From assembly GCA_017354095.1 (NCBI GenBank), contig JAFMRP010000116.1, positions 1 through 9,561 on the forward strand: 9,561 nt of DNA, given 5' to 3'. Shown one piece after another: positions 1 through 6,514 of this stretch. The translations under genes and the position numbers were made by a program. The stretch comes from Ktedonobacteraceae bacterium. Its GTDB lineage: Bacteria > Chloroflexota > Ktedonobacteria > Ktedonobacterales > Ktedonobacteraceae. The notes under the pieces were generated by a model. That model was not told the origin of the DNA. It saw only the letters and a list, made by a program, of their open reading frames with translations, and searched no databases. Each line of letters starts with the position of its first letter. Position 1 is the first letter of the stretch.

Positions 1-1
1 T

Positions 2-514
2 ATCGACTCCCTGGTCGCTGATCTCCGCCCCGGCGACCACGGCCTGACCATACTGCCTTTTATCTCCGGTGAACGCAGCCTGGGCTGGCATTCCGAAGCC
101 CGCATGACCATCTCCGGCCTCTCACTGCACACTGATCCAGCTATGCTGCTGCGCGCTGGCCTGGAGTCCCTCGCTTACCAGATCCTGGCCCTGTACGAGC
201 GTCTGCTGCAGGGGTTGCGGCTTCAGCACGCGCCAAAAGTGATTGGCAGCGGCGGCACACTGCTCAATTCGGCCACGTTGAAACAAATCATTGCCGATGC
301 GCTGGGGGTAGCTATCTATCCATCACGCGCGCATGAAGCCTCGGCGCGTGGAGCCGCGCTGCTAGCCCTGGAGGCTCTGGACCTGGTCGATGATGTCGCC
401 AGCGTTCCGCCCCCACTTGAACAGCCCACTCAGCCCAATCACGAAAACATGGCCGCGTATCGCCAGGCGGCGCAGCGCCAGCGCGATCTGTATCGCTTAC
501 TGCTAGGAAGTTGA
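2..514 (+). CDS. FGGY-family carbohydrate kinase, C-terminal part (5' cut by window edge)
   Basis: The frame is open from base 2 to the TGA at 512-514, giving 170 residues without a start, so the gene begins upstream of the window. FGGY kinases transfer phosphate from ATP to a sugar or polyol in the cytoplasm. The visible part is their C-terminal ATP-binding lobe. It shows the family pattern GLTILPFISGERS near the start, GSGGTLLNS followed by QIIADALG in the middle, and HEASARGAALLALEAL near the end. The pattern resembles gluconokinase or xylulokinase-like members, but the substrate-binding N-terminal lobe is missing, so I do not name a substrate. It converges on the minus-strand gene that follows, and I see no clear plus-strand terminator. 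Confidence 0.86.
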   Translation: MDSLVADLRPGDHGLTILPFISGERSLGWHSEARMTISGLSLHTDPAMLLRAGLESLAYQILALYERLLQGLRLQHAPKVIGSGGTLLNSATLKQIIADALGVAIYPSRAHEASARGAALLALEALDLVDDVASVPPPLEQPTQPNHENMAAYRQAAQRQRDLYRLLLGS

Positions 515-592
515 GCAAAGGGAGAGCCAACTGCAAAAACACGAGATCTGCACGGAGTCGTCTACCTCGGATCTGTAGGGGCAAGGGGAGGC

Positions 593-607
593 GGTGTGGT
601 GTGGTGT
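593..607. repeat. Short tandem repeat, three GGTGT units
   Basis: Three perfect 5-bp units (GGTGT) lie in the intergenic region between the sugar kinase and the terminator of the secreted-protein gene. This is probably a simple slippage repeat. I see no function for it. Confidence 0.6.
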
Positions 608-645
608 GGCCCTTGAGGTTGCCCTTCGTGCTCATGGCCTTTCCC

Positions 646-678
646 AAAAACGTCTCGCACGCTTGCCTCGAAGCGTGC
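646..678 (-). terminator. Rho-independent terminator of the secreted-protein gene
   Basis: GCACGCTT (657-664) and AAGCGTGC (671-678) form a perfect 8-bp stem with a 6-base loop. Read on the minus strand, the stem is followed after six bases (GAGACG) by five T (complement of 646-650). It starts 14 bp past the stop codon of the minus-strand gene, as expected for its terminator. The plus-strand side has no T-run, so it should not act for the converging kinase gene. Confidence 0.6.
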
Positions 679-692
679 TGGCTCTCTTGCCG

Positions 693-1289
693 CTATACGT
701 GTCCGTAAAGCGTAATATCTATCGTGCTGTTGCGACCCTTGTCCGCGCCCCCCGCTACAGCGGAAATATTCAGCATTCTACCCGGCAGCTCGAAAACGTC
801 TGTCAGTGGCGGCGCTCCAGCCCCCAGCGCCTCTGTACCCAGTTCCGTGGTGAGCGTTGAATTGGTCTCGTCGACGATGGTCAGTATCAACTGCACATTG
901 TTAGGACCATGATTGGCCGCCACCAGCCGCAGCAGGCTGAAGCAGCTTACATCTAGCGTCCCTAGCGTCAGCGTCTGTCCTGGAGCAATAGCGTAGCTGT
1001 GTTTGAGATCCAACGTCACTGTATGCTCGGGACAGTGACTGTCGTTATTCACTATTGCTGCCCTGGATATATTTTTTGTGGTGGACAACTCGGCCTGCTG
1101 CCTGGGCTCGGTCGTATTCGTCGAGGCGGTATCCGCTTGGGCTAGCTTGATTGACGATGCATTACTATCAACTGCACCGGTCGCGAACGCTGATTTCGTA
1201 CTGAACAACGAAAATACAAAGATCTCACTCACAGCAACGCACACTACCAGCAGGGATGCGATCCCCGTTACCAGCATTTTCCTACTCAT
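693..1289 (-). CDS. Secreted protein of unknown function (198 aa)
   Basis: The protein starts with a Sec-type signal peptide: a basic n-region (SRK), a hydrophobic stretch at about residues 5-30, and an AFA cleavage motif ending at residue 36. A Ser/Thr/Asn/Gln-rich linker (about 40-75) follows. The C-terminal domain (about 85-198) alternates polar and hydrophobic residues, suggesting beta strands, and has two cysteines (86 and 116) that could form a disulfide after export. Cys17 lies inside the hydrophobic core without a proper lipobox, so a lipoprotein is unlikely. I recognise no family. The start is supported by AAGGAGG five bases before the ATG. The gene has its own promoter and terminator, so it is probably transcribed alone although it follows the ketosynthase genes. 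Confidence 0.75.
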   Translation of the reverse strand: MSRKMLVTGIASLLVVCVAVSEIFVFSLFSTKSAFATGAVDSNASSIKLAQADTASTNTTEPRQQAELSTTKNISRAAIVNNDSHCPEHTVTLDLKHSYAIAPGQTLTLGTLDVSCFSLLRLVAANHGPNNVQLILTIVDETNSTLTTELGTEALGAGAPPLTDVFELPGRMLNISAVAGGADKGRNSTIDITLYGHV

Positions 1290-1333
1290 TCCAGCCTCCT
1301 TGCTCGTACCTCTGCCACTTTTTGTTGGAGATC

Positions 1334-1362
1334 ATTATAAGCCATCAAAAAACTATTCACAA
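1334..1362 (-). promoter_or_regulatory. Sigma-70-type promoter of the secreted-protein gene
   Basis: On the minus strand, TTGTGA (complement of 1357-1362) is followed by a 17-base spacer and a perfect TATAAT (complement of 1334-1339). This sits 45 bp before the ATG at 1289, which leaves room for the AAGGAGG site. It lies between the end of the chain-length-factor-like gene (1403) and the secreted-protein gene and makes the latter independent of the upstream operon. Confidence 0.7.
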
Positions 1363-1402
1363 ATGAAAAATGCCGATCTAATGTATAGGCGCTTTTCGCA
1401 TG

Positions 1403-2650
1403 CTAAACTACCTTTTTCAGTATCAGCGCGATGTTAGTGCCACCGGTACCGCGCCCTCCCACCAGTGCCGCACGACTCTGCTCCGCTATCTCTCGTCCAT
1501 GAGTGCGCACCAGGTCGATCTCATAGCGCAAGTCCAGCTCTTCACAATTGATGGCGGGTGGAATGCGCTGGTGCCTCAGCGTCAGTAGAGCCGCGATGGC
1601 GTCTAACGCGCCGGCAGCTGCGTAACCATGCCCGCATCCGGCACGCGGTACGCTGGCCGCAACACCTCCCGGCCCGAAGACTCGCTTCAGTGCATCGACC
1701 TCTCCACTATCAGAGGCGGGCCGTGCTCGCCCATCCAGGCTGGCATAAGCGATATCCTGCGCTCGCAAATCAGCCTCGCTCAGTGCCTGCTGCATCGCGC
1801 GGGCATAATGTGTTCCATCAGCCGCCGGTTCGACCAGGCCCAGCGCATCGCTTGTCTGCCCATAGCCTGCGATTTCGCCATAAATAGGCGCTCCACGCTG
1901 CCGGGCATGCTCGTACTCTTCCAGGATACAGATACCCGCCCCTTCAGCCAGCACCAGACCCGCTGCCCGCAGATCAAAGGGTCGGTAACCATTCGGCTCA
2001 AACCCTTGGTAATATTGGTCCCGCTGGCTGAGCAGGCGCAGGATAAAGGGATGCAGCAGCGCCTCGCAGCCGCCCGCCAGGATCACATCGGCTGCGCCAC
2101 GCTTGATGGCCCGGTAAGCCATCCCCAGCGCATTCAGCCCACTCGCGGTATCGTTGACGGGTACTTTGCAATAGCCCTGCAGACCATAGCGAATGGCGGC
2201 CTGCCCCACATTTGCAACATGGAGCCAGGCGATGGCCGTGTAGGCGCTCATAGCGCGCGGACCATGTGCGTAGAGCGCCTCTAGCTGCCGCAGCACATAG
2301 TTAACCCCACCCATGGTGTTGGCAATGACTGCACCCACGCGCCACGCTGTCTCCGGGACAATCTCCAGCCGCGCATCCTTCAGTGCTTCCTCAATGGCAA
2401 CCAGCACAAAATGTGTCATACGGTCGCTGCGCTGCGCCAGTTTGCGCCCCATATACTGCTCGGCTCTAAATGGCTCTACCACACCCGCTACGCGAATCGC
2501 GCTCTCGGCTGCTCTCAACTCCTCTGGCAAAGGCACGACACTGCTTCTACCTTCGCTGGTGGCCTGCCAGAAGGCTTCTACTCCGATACCATGTGGTGTT
2601 ATCGCGCCCAGACCACTGACAACCACGCGCCGTTTGGCTCTGTCTGTCAT
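1403..2650 (-). CDS. Chain-length-factor-like ketosynthase (KS-beta), non-catalytic partner
   Basis: This 415-residue protein has the thiolase-fold ketosynthase layout throughout: RRVVVSGLGAITPHGIG at the N-terminus, the elbow region at about 163-176, EGAG at 236-239, and GTGGTNIALIL near the C-terminus. The catalytic residues are degraded. The active-site Cys is Thr168 (VNDTASGL), the first catalytic His is Asp306 (SLDG), and the conserved Lys is Arg336; only the second His (His341, CGH) remains. This is the pattern of KS-beta/chain length factor proteins, which pair with an active ketosynthase and shape chain length, although classical ones usually carry Gln at the Cys position. It starts 4 bp after the stop of the intact ketosynthase gene, with only a weak ribosome site, so translational coupling is likely. 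A plain inactive KS paralogue is the alternative. Confidence 0.85.
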   Translation of the reverse strand: MTDRAKRRVVVSGLGAITPHGIGVEAFWQATSEGRSSVVPLPEELRAAESAIRVAGVVEPFRAEQYMGRKLAQRSDRMTHFVLVAIEEALKDARLEIVPETAWRVGAVIANTMGGVNYVLRQLEALYAHGPRAMSAYTAIAWLHVANVGQAAIRYGLQGYCKVPVNDTASGLNALGMAYRAIKRGAADVILAGGCEALLHPFILRLLSQRDQYYQGFEPNGYRPFDLRAAGLVLAEGAGICILEEYEHARQRGAPIYGEIAGYGQTSDALGLVEPAADGTHYARAMQQALSEADLRAQDIAYASLDGRARPASDSGEVDALKRVFGPGGVAASVPRAGCGHGYAAAGALDAIAALLTLRHQRIPPAINCEELDLRYEIDLVRTHGREIAEQSRAALVGGRGTGGTNIALILKKVV

Positions 2651-2654
2651 CTGT

Positions 2655-3926
2655 CTATGTCCAGTCCGGGCGTGCCAGAATCAGTACGCTGTTGACGCCT
2701 CCGAAGCCGCTGGAATGTGTAAGTGCGATATCAATCGTCGCTGGCCGCGCGACGTTGGGGACGTAGTCCAGGTTGCAACGTGGGTCGGGCTCTTCCTGGT
2801 TGATCGTTGGCGGTATAATCTGCCGTTCGAGTGCCAGCGCGGTGACGATAGCTTCAATGGCGCTGGCCGCTCCCTGCGTGTGCCCAATCAGCGATTTGGT
2901 GGCGCTGATCGGAATCCGTGGGGCGTGCTCGTTGAATACGGCTTTGTAGGCTGTTGTTTCGGCGACTTCGTTGGGCTGCGTTGAACTACCATGCGCGTTG
3001 ATATAGCCCAGCTGCGCGGGCGTTACCTCCGCCTCGTCCAGTGCCTGGCGCAACAGTCCTTGCAGCGGCTCCCCACCTGATGGCAGTGATGTCATATGAT
3101 AGGCGTTGCTGTTGGAGCAGAATGCCAGTATTTCCGCGTAGATATGCGCGCCGCGTGCCAGGGCCAGTTCGTGCTCCTCCAGCAGCAGTATGCCCGCCCC
3201 CTCGGCCATCACGAATCCATCGCGCCGCTGGTCATAGGGACGCGATGCCCGCCACGGCTCGTCGTTGTAGCGAGTGCTCAATGCTCCCATCACGCTGAAC
3301 GCATCGAGCACGCCATAGCTGATGGCCGCATCCGTTCCCCCGGCCAACATGCGTTCGGCATACCCCTCCTGGATGAGCCAGAATGCCTCGCCTATGGCAT
3401 CAGCTCCGGCGGAACAACCGGTCGCGATCACTGCGCTGGGACCGTGCAAACGATGATGTGCGGCGATACTACTCGCGGCTGCGTGCGACATAAGCAGGGT
3501 GGAGGACGGCGCAATCTGCCTATCGCTATAGCCATGAACGCTCGCCCATACCTGCTCTCCCTCTTCCAGGCACGCTATCGCCATCCCCACATAGACGCCC
3601 ATGTGCGTGCGCTCATCGTCGCTCAGGATATCTTCAGAGCCAGCGTCGCGCAGGGCGAGGTTCGCGGCTCCCAGGGCAAATTGCGTGGCACGGTCGCCCA
3701 GCCGGGCTTCTTCTTCCGTCAATCCCAACTCGTGCGCGTCAAAATCCGTCACTTCTCCCGCGATACGCGCTGGCAACGCTCTGGCATCAAAACGCGTGAT
3801 GGGCTTGAGGCCAGACTGACCCCGGACGCAGGACTGCCAGAATGCCTCTTTGCCTATGCCATTGGGAGCGATAACGCCGAGTCCGGTGATGACGACCCGG
3901 CGTGCGGGAAACGGCTGTGCACTCAT
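2655..3926 (-). CDS. Beta-ketoacyl synthase (KS-alpha / FabF-like), catalytically intact
   Basis: The enzyme performs decarboxylative Claisen condensation of an acyl chain with a malonyl-carrier unit in the cytoplasm. The 423-residue length is normal for the family. It carries the full catalytic set: Cys171 (ATGCSAGAD), His312 (NAHGSST), Lys344 and His349 (KSLIGHTQGA), plus the C-terminal GFGGVNSVL. The start is fixed by AGGAGG just before the ATG. It is followed at 4 bp by a degenerate KS, and the intact-plus-degenerate pair is the signature of type II polyketide KS-alpha/KS-beta heterodimers rather than of FabF alone. No acyl carrier protein, ketoreductase or malonyltransferase is visible nearby. 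Whether it acts in polyketide or specialised fatty-acid synthesis cannot be decided from the sequence. Confidence 0.92.
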   Translation of the reverse strand: MSAQPFPARRVVITGLGVIAPNGIGKEAFWQSCVRGQSGLKPITRFDARALPARIAGEVTDFDAHELGLTEEEARLGDRATQFALGAANLALRDAGSEDILSDDERTHMGVYVGMAIACLEEGEQVWASVHGYSDRQIAPSSTLLMSHAAASSIAAHHRLHGPSAVIATGCSAGADAIGEAFWLIQEGYAERMLAGGTDAAISYGVLDAFSVMGALSTRYNDEPWRASRPYDQRRDGFVMAEGAGILLLEEHELALARGAHIYAEILAFCSNSNAYHMTSLPSGGEPLQGLLRQALDEAEVTPAQLGYINAHGSSTQPNEVAETTAYKAVFNEHAPRIPISATKSLIGHTQGAASAIEAIVTALALERQIIPPTINQEEPDPRCNLDYVPNVARPATIDIALTHSSGFGGVNSVLILARPDWT

Positions 3927-3974
3927 CTCTCCTCCTGGTTACGTCTGTCGTGCAACAATAGATCCATGGTGAGA

Positions 3975-4000
3975 GAGGAAAAGGCAGCTTCTGCCTCCTC
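3975..4000 (-). terminator. Intra-operon hairpin, possible attenuator or weak terminator
   Basis: AGGCAG (3982-3987) and CTGCCT (3991-3996) form a perfect 6-bp stem with a 3-base loop, and GAGG/CCTC extend it across an A-rich asymmetric bulge. On the minus strand the inner stem is followed by TTT and then a CT-rich stretch. It overlaps the hydrolase-like gene's stop codon and lies in the 73-bp gap before the ketosynthase. It could lower read-through into the ketosynthase pair or protect the mRNA end. The T-run is short, so full termination is doubtful. Confidence 0.4.
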
Positions 4001-4926
4001 TATCTGGGTCGTAACGGGTTTCGTTGCCGTTGGCGCGAGTTCAGAAATGCCTCAATCAGTGGCGTGACCGTTTCCGCCTGCGCGTACATGAAAAATCTTT
4101 CCCTACCCGCGATGACATGATAGCCGGCGCAATCCGGTAGATGTTGCGCCAACCAGTTCGTTTTTTCTTCCGGGGCCAGCGCATCGTCATGCCGGTTGAT
4201 GAGCAGCACAGGCATCGTAAGCTCACCAACACGCTTGCGCACGTCGAAGGAATGAATAACCGGCAGCACCGAGAATTTATATACCTGTGGCCACTGGCTG
4301 ATCTTGCGAAACTGCTCTTCGATGAGCCGTCGTGGTAGCGCAGGCTCGGTGTCGTTGTTTTTATCATGCGCGACAATATAATCTATGACGGTATTGCGCA
4401 GCGCTGCCGCTGGCAGCACCAGCTCAATGGGGAGGCGCAGGTAGAGCTCATGTAGCAGCCAGATGAATGGATGTGGCGCAATCCGATAATCAGCCGCCTG
4501 CGCAATGATGGTCAGCGAGTGGCAGCGCCGCGGGTAGCGCAAAGCAAATTCAAAGAGCACCATTGCCGCATCGCCATGCCCCACCAGGTCTGTCTGCTGA
4601 ATCTCCAGCGTGTCGAGCACCTGCCGCAATTCTTCAGCACGTTCGGTCAGACCGATTGGCGTGGATCGTGTCTCCTGACGGCGATAGAGTATCACGCGCC
4701 GCTTCCGGCTCAGCGCGCGCATCTGGCGGGCATAGACAAATTCCAGATGCTCCAGGATTGGCACAAAGACCACCGGTTCTCCCCTGCCGATATCGATCAG
4801 CGGTAGCCGGGTCGTGCCGATTGGCGTACGTTGCCAGAGTGACTCGATGGAGGCTACATCAGCGTGGAACGTTTCCTCATCGATGTAGGTGTTATCAACT
4901 GTACTACGTTTGCTATCCGTGCTCAA
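4000..4926 (-). CDS. Alpha/beta-hydrolase-fold protein lacking the catalytic Ser and His
   Basis: The 308-residue protein has the alpha/beta-hydrolase order: PLIDIGRGEPVVFVP at about 42-56, the nucleophile-elbow strand ending in LVGHGDA (114-120), an acid-loop region LLINRHDDALAP (241-252), and a C-terminal helix VTPLIEAFL. The elbow should read G-x-S-x-G, but here it is G116-H117-G118-D119-A120, so the Ser nucleophile is Gly. The usual late His is Arg275 (IAGRERF). An acid candidate, Asp247 or Asp248, remains. It is therefore probably a non-catalytic or altered member. The start is TTG at 4924-4926: an in-frame TGA lies 15 bases upstream, the next in-frame ATG is at residue 69, and GAGGGGG sits seven bases before the TTG. 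It is the first gene of the unit leading to the ketosynthase pair. Confidence 0.8.
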   Translation of the reverse strand: MSTDSKRSTVDNTYIDEETFHADVASIESLWQRTPIGTTRLPLIDIGRGEPVVFVPILEHLEFVYARQMRALSRKRRVILYRRQETRSTPIGLTERAEELRQVLDTLEIQQTDLVGHGDAAMVLFEFALRYPRRCHSLTIIAQAADYRIAPHPFIWLLHELYLRLPIELVLPAAALRNTVIDYIVAHDKNNDTEPALPRRLIEEQFRKISQWPQVYKFSVLPVIHSFDVRKRVGELTMPVLLINRHDDALAPEEKTNWLAQHLPDCAGYHVIAGRERFFMYAQAETVTPLIEAFLNSRQRQRNPLRPR

Positions 4927-5238
4927 TGGAAGACCCCCTCAGCTTCGCGCTTTCTAGCGTGTCACATAATATCAGTATTTTAACACGGTGAGCGTTGTGG
5001 AGTTATGAGCATTGCGCATCATATATGTTTTGTGCTAACCATAAAGATGGGTGCTCGACTACCTCTATACTTATACTGATGAGGGTAACATTTGTTGCTG
5101 CAAGAAACCAGCGTCGCCTAACAAAGCTACAACGATCACTCTGTCTGCCCCTCAAAAGTGTCCTGATTGTCCTAAGTGTCCTGTTGGATCCTGGGGTGGT
5201 ACAGTGCTTTACAGAAATGGAAGAGGAGGGATCAAGCT
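4927..5238. promoter_or_regulatory. Divergent control region between the ketosynthase unit and the SnoaL-like gene
   Basis: This 312-bp gap separates two genes reading away from each other, so it must hold promoters for both. I find AT-rich candidate -10 boxes (TATTAT and TAAAAT on the minus strand; TATACT twice in a row at about 5061-5072 on the plus strand), but none has a good -35 at 16-18 bp. Alternative sigma factors or activator-dependent promoters are possible. A triple TGTCCT repeat lies at 5159-5182. No credible gene is present. Confidence 0.5.
5159..5182 (+). repeat. Three TGTCCT direct repeats at exact 9-bp period
   Basis: TGTCCT occurs at 5159-5164, 5168-5173 and 5177-5182. The repeats lie about 55-80 bp upstream of the SnoaL-like start, in the divergent control region. 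A direct-repeat activator site is one reading. The period is not the 11 bp typical of SARP sites and does not match a helix turn. In one frame the same bases encode KCPDCPKCP, so a decayed or unannotated Cys-rich peptide is another reading. Confidence 0.55.
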
Positions 5239-5715
5239 ATGTCATCGCTGCGCCTGCCCGTCAGCGCCTGGATTGAGTCATTTAACACACGTGATCTGCG
5301 GCGGATCGTGTCGCTCTATAGTGAAGATGCCGAGCTGTTCGATTCGGGAATGCGTCGCCCACGCCGTGGCCGGCTAGAGATCGAGCGCTGGTTTGACCTG
5401 CGTTTTAACAGTATGCCCTCGAACATCTACACCCCCCATCTCAGCCGGGCCAGCATGGATGAGACGCAAGCCAACGTACCCTGGACGCTTGCCGGGCGTG
5501 GTCCCCGTCTCCTGGGCCTGCCCTGGCTGGCACGCCCCTTCCATGTGGAGGGCGTCAGCCACTTTGTCTTGCGCGATGGGCTGATCTACAGACAGCGCGG
5601 AGACTACGATCACCTGGCGGTGCTCAAGCAGATACTGCCACCACTGGCACTGTTGCCAACTCCCGTCGTGCTGCGGATCTACTATCTGTACCTGTGGCGG
5701 CATGGACTCTATTAG
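5239..5715 (+). CDS. SnoaL-like / NTF2-fold protein (possible polyketide cyclase)
   Basis: The 158-residue protein fits the NTF2-like alpha+beta-barrel family. An N-terminal helix (about 5-28) is followed by YSEDAELFDSG (27-37), an RRGRLEIERWF segment (42-52), and the closing strands FHVEGVSHFVLRDGLIYRQR then DYDHLAVLKQIL (about 101-133), typical of SnoaL-like proteins. Members include polyketide cyclases, ketosteroid isomerase-like enzymes and orphan ligand-binding proteins. A hydrophobic C-terminal tail (about 134-158) extends beyond the usual end. The ATG at 5239 is chosen because GAGGAGGG lies eight bases before it; the open frame further upstream has no comparable site. Position next to a KS/CLF pair, divergently oriented, favours a role in cyclising or handling its product, but that is inferred from context. 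Confidence 0.78.
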   Translation: MSSLRLPVSAWIESFNTRDLRRIVSLYSEDAELFDSGMRRPRRGRLEIERWFDLRFNSMPSNIYTPHLSRASMDETQANVPWTLAGRGPRLLGLPWLARPFHVEGVSHFVLRDGLIYRQRGDYDHLAVLKQILPPLALLPTPVVLRIYYLYLWRHGLY

Positions 5716-5761
5716 TGGCGTCATTTAATACGCTTCGGCCTGCTGCATGTCGCTGATCAAC

Positions 5762-5790
5762 GTGGCAATAGGTATGAGATATGCTAGAAT
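5762..5790 (+). promoter_or_regulatory. Extended -10 promoter for the 224-residue unknown protein
   Basis: TGCTAGAAT (5782-5790) combines an extended -10 TGn with TAGAAT. A weak -35 GTGGCA (5762-5767) lies 17 bp upstream of the hexamer. Transcription would start near 5797, about 30 bp before the ATG. The site separates this gene from the SnoaL-like gene, although read-through is possible since I see no terminator in the 113-bp gap. Confidence 0.45.
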
Positions 5791-5828
5791 GCTCTCAGAC
5801 ATGTTGTTGTGAGAAGGAGAGAGAGCCG

Positions 5829-6503
5829 ATGCAGGTAGAGACAAAACACGATTATAACCGCAAACCCGGTAGTGATATACAGGGCTCCTATCGCCTGACC
5901 AAGGCTGAGGCAACCAGGATCGGAGCACTGCTGGAGTCAATCCACATTAAGCCCACTAAAGATAATATTAAGAAGGTTGCCCGCTGGATGATTAGCCAGT
6001 TCGATAAGGTCGATCCCCAGGAGATCAAAAAGCTGTTCCTGTCTGAGTATCCAAAGCACGATAATTTCCTGGTCGCGATAGAGAAAATCGCTATTCAACT
6101 CGCCCAGAAACGGCGCGGCGAGGATGCCATCAAAGAACGCGGCGCTATCCAGCTGGATCTGCTGCGCAAAGTGAGCGAGTTCGCGGTGACTGAGGAGGCG
6201 GTGAGGCGCGGCGAGAAGTATCTGCTGCACCTTCAATACGTGATGTGCCGCGTGATCTATTATGCTGCGCTGGAGTTTCTGTATGACCGGGATGAAGATG
6301 TCTTTAATACGGTAGTTGAACGCTATTCACGCCTGGCTGGCCTGACAGAGGATGAGGCCCTGGCTTGCACTCTGGCCATTTTTACATTGCTGGCTTCCAA
6401 ACCAGCAACCTGGCGCAAAAGCAATCCCGAAGAATCATATCAGCAAGAGTGCGAAGTGCTACAACAGGCTATTCGACAGGCTCGTGCCCATGAGGCGTAT
6501 TGA
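5829..6503 (+). CDS. Uncharacterised helix-rich protein (224 aa)
   Basis: I recognise no family. The start at 5829 is preferred because AAGGAG lies nine bases upstream; the frame is open further upstream without a good ribosome site. The sequence is rich in charged residues and predicted helix, with no signal peptide and no clear transmembrane segment. An N-terminal region (about 20-75) has repeated Lys-rich amphipathic stretches (KDNIKKVARWM, PQEIKKLF). A middle region (about 85-125) is Lys/Arg/Glu-rich. A more hydrophobic C-terminal bundle follows (LQYVMCRVIYYAALEFLYD, then DEALACTLAIFTLLA). This makes it likely cytoplasmic and all-alpha. There are no metal-binding or nucleotide-binding motifs. 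Base composition and codon use look like real coding sequence. Confidence 0.72.
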   Translation: MQVETKHDYNRKPGSDIQGSYRLTKAEATRIGALLESIHIKPTKDNIKKVARWMISQFDKVDPQEIKKLFLSEYPKHDNFLVAIEKIAIQLAQKRRGEDAIKERGAIQLDLLRKVSEFAVTEEAVRRGEKYLLHLQYVMCRVIYYAALEFLYDRDEDVFNTVVERYSRLAGLTEDEALACTLAIFTLLASKPATWRKSNPEESYQQECEVLQQAIRQARAHEAY

Positions 6504-6514
6504 GCTCTTGCCCC

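Noticed and set aside
1237..1241. Lipoprotein signal around Cys17 of the secreted protein
   Set aside because: The Cys lies in the middle of the hydrophobic segment, and the residues before it (LVV) do not fit a lipobox. The AFA motif at 34-36 fits signal peptidase I.
1628..2284. Plus-strand open frame (218 codons) opposite the CLF-like gene
   Set aside because: It is an antisense shadow of the CLF-like gene with no family pattern and low-complexity Arg/His/Pro-rich composition.
3096..4067. Long plus-strand open frame (323 codons) opposite the ketosynthase gene
   Set aside because: It is fully antisense to a gene with intact catalytic motifs, encodes no recognisable domain, and lacks a good ribosome site. 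GC-rich coding sequence often leaves such open antisense frames.
5159..5182. SARP-type activator site for the TGTCCT repeats
   Set aside because: SARP sites are heptamer repeats at about 11-bp period. The period here is 9 bp, and no SARP gene is visible.
5176..5238. Longer N-terminus for the SnoaL-like protein from a non-ATG start at 5176
   Set aside because: The ATG at 5239 has a strong GAGGAGGG site at the right distance, and the upstream codons do not resemble the family.
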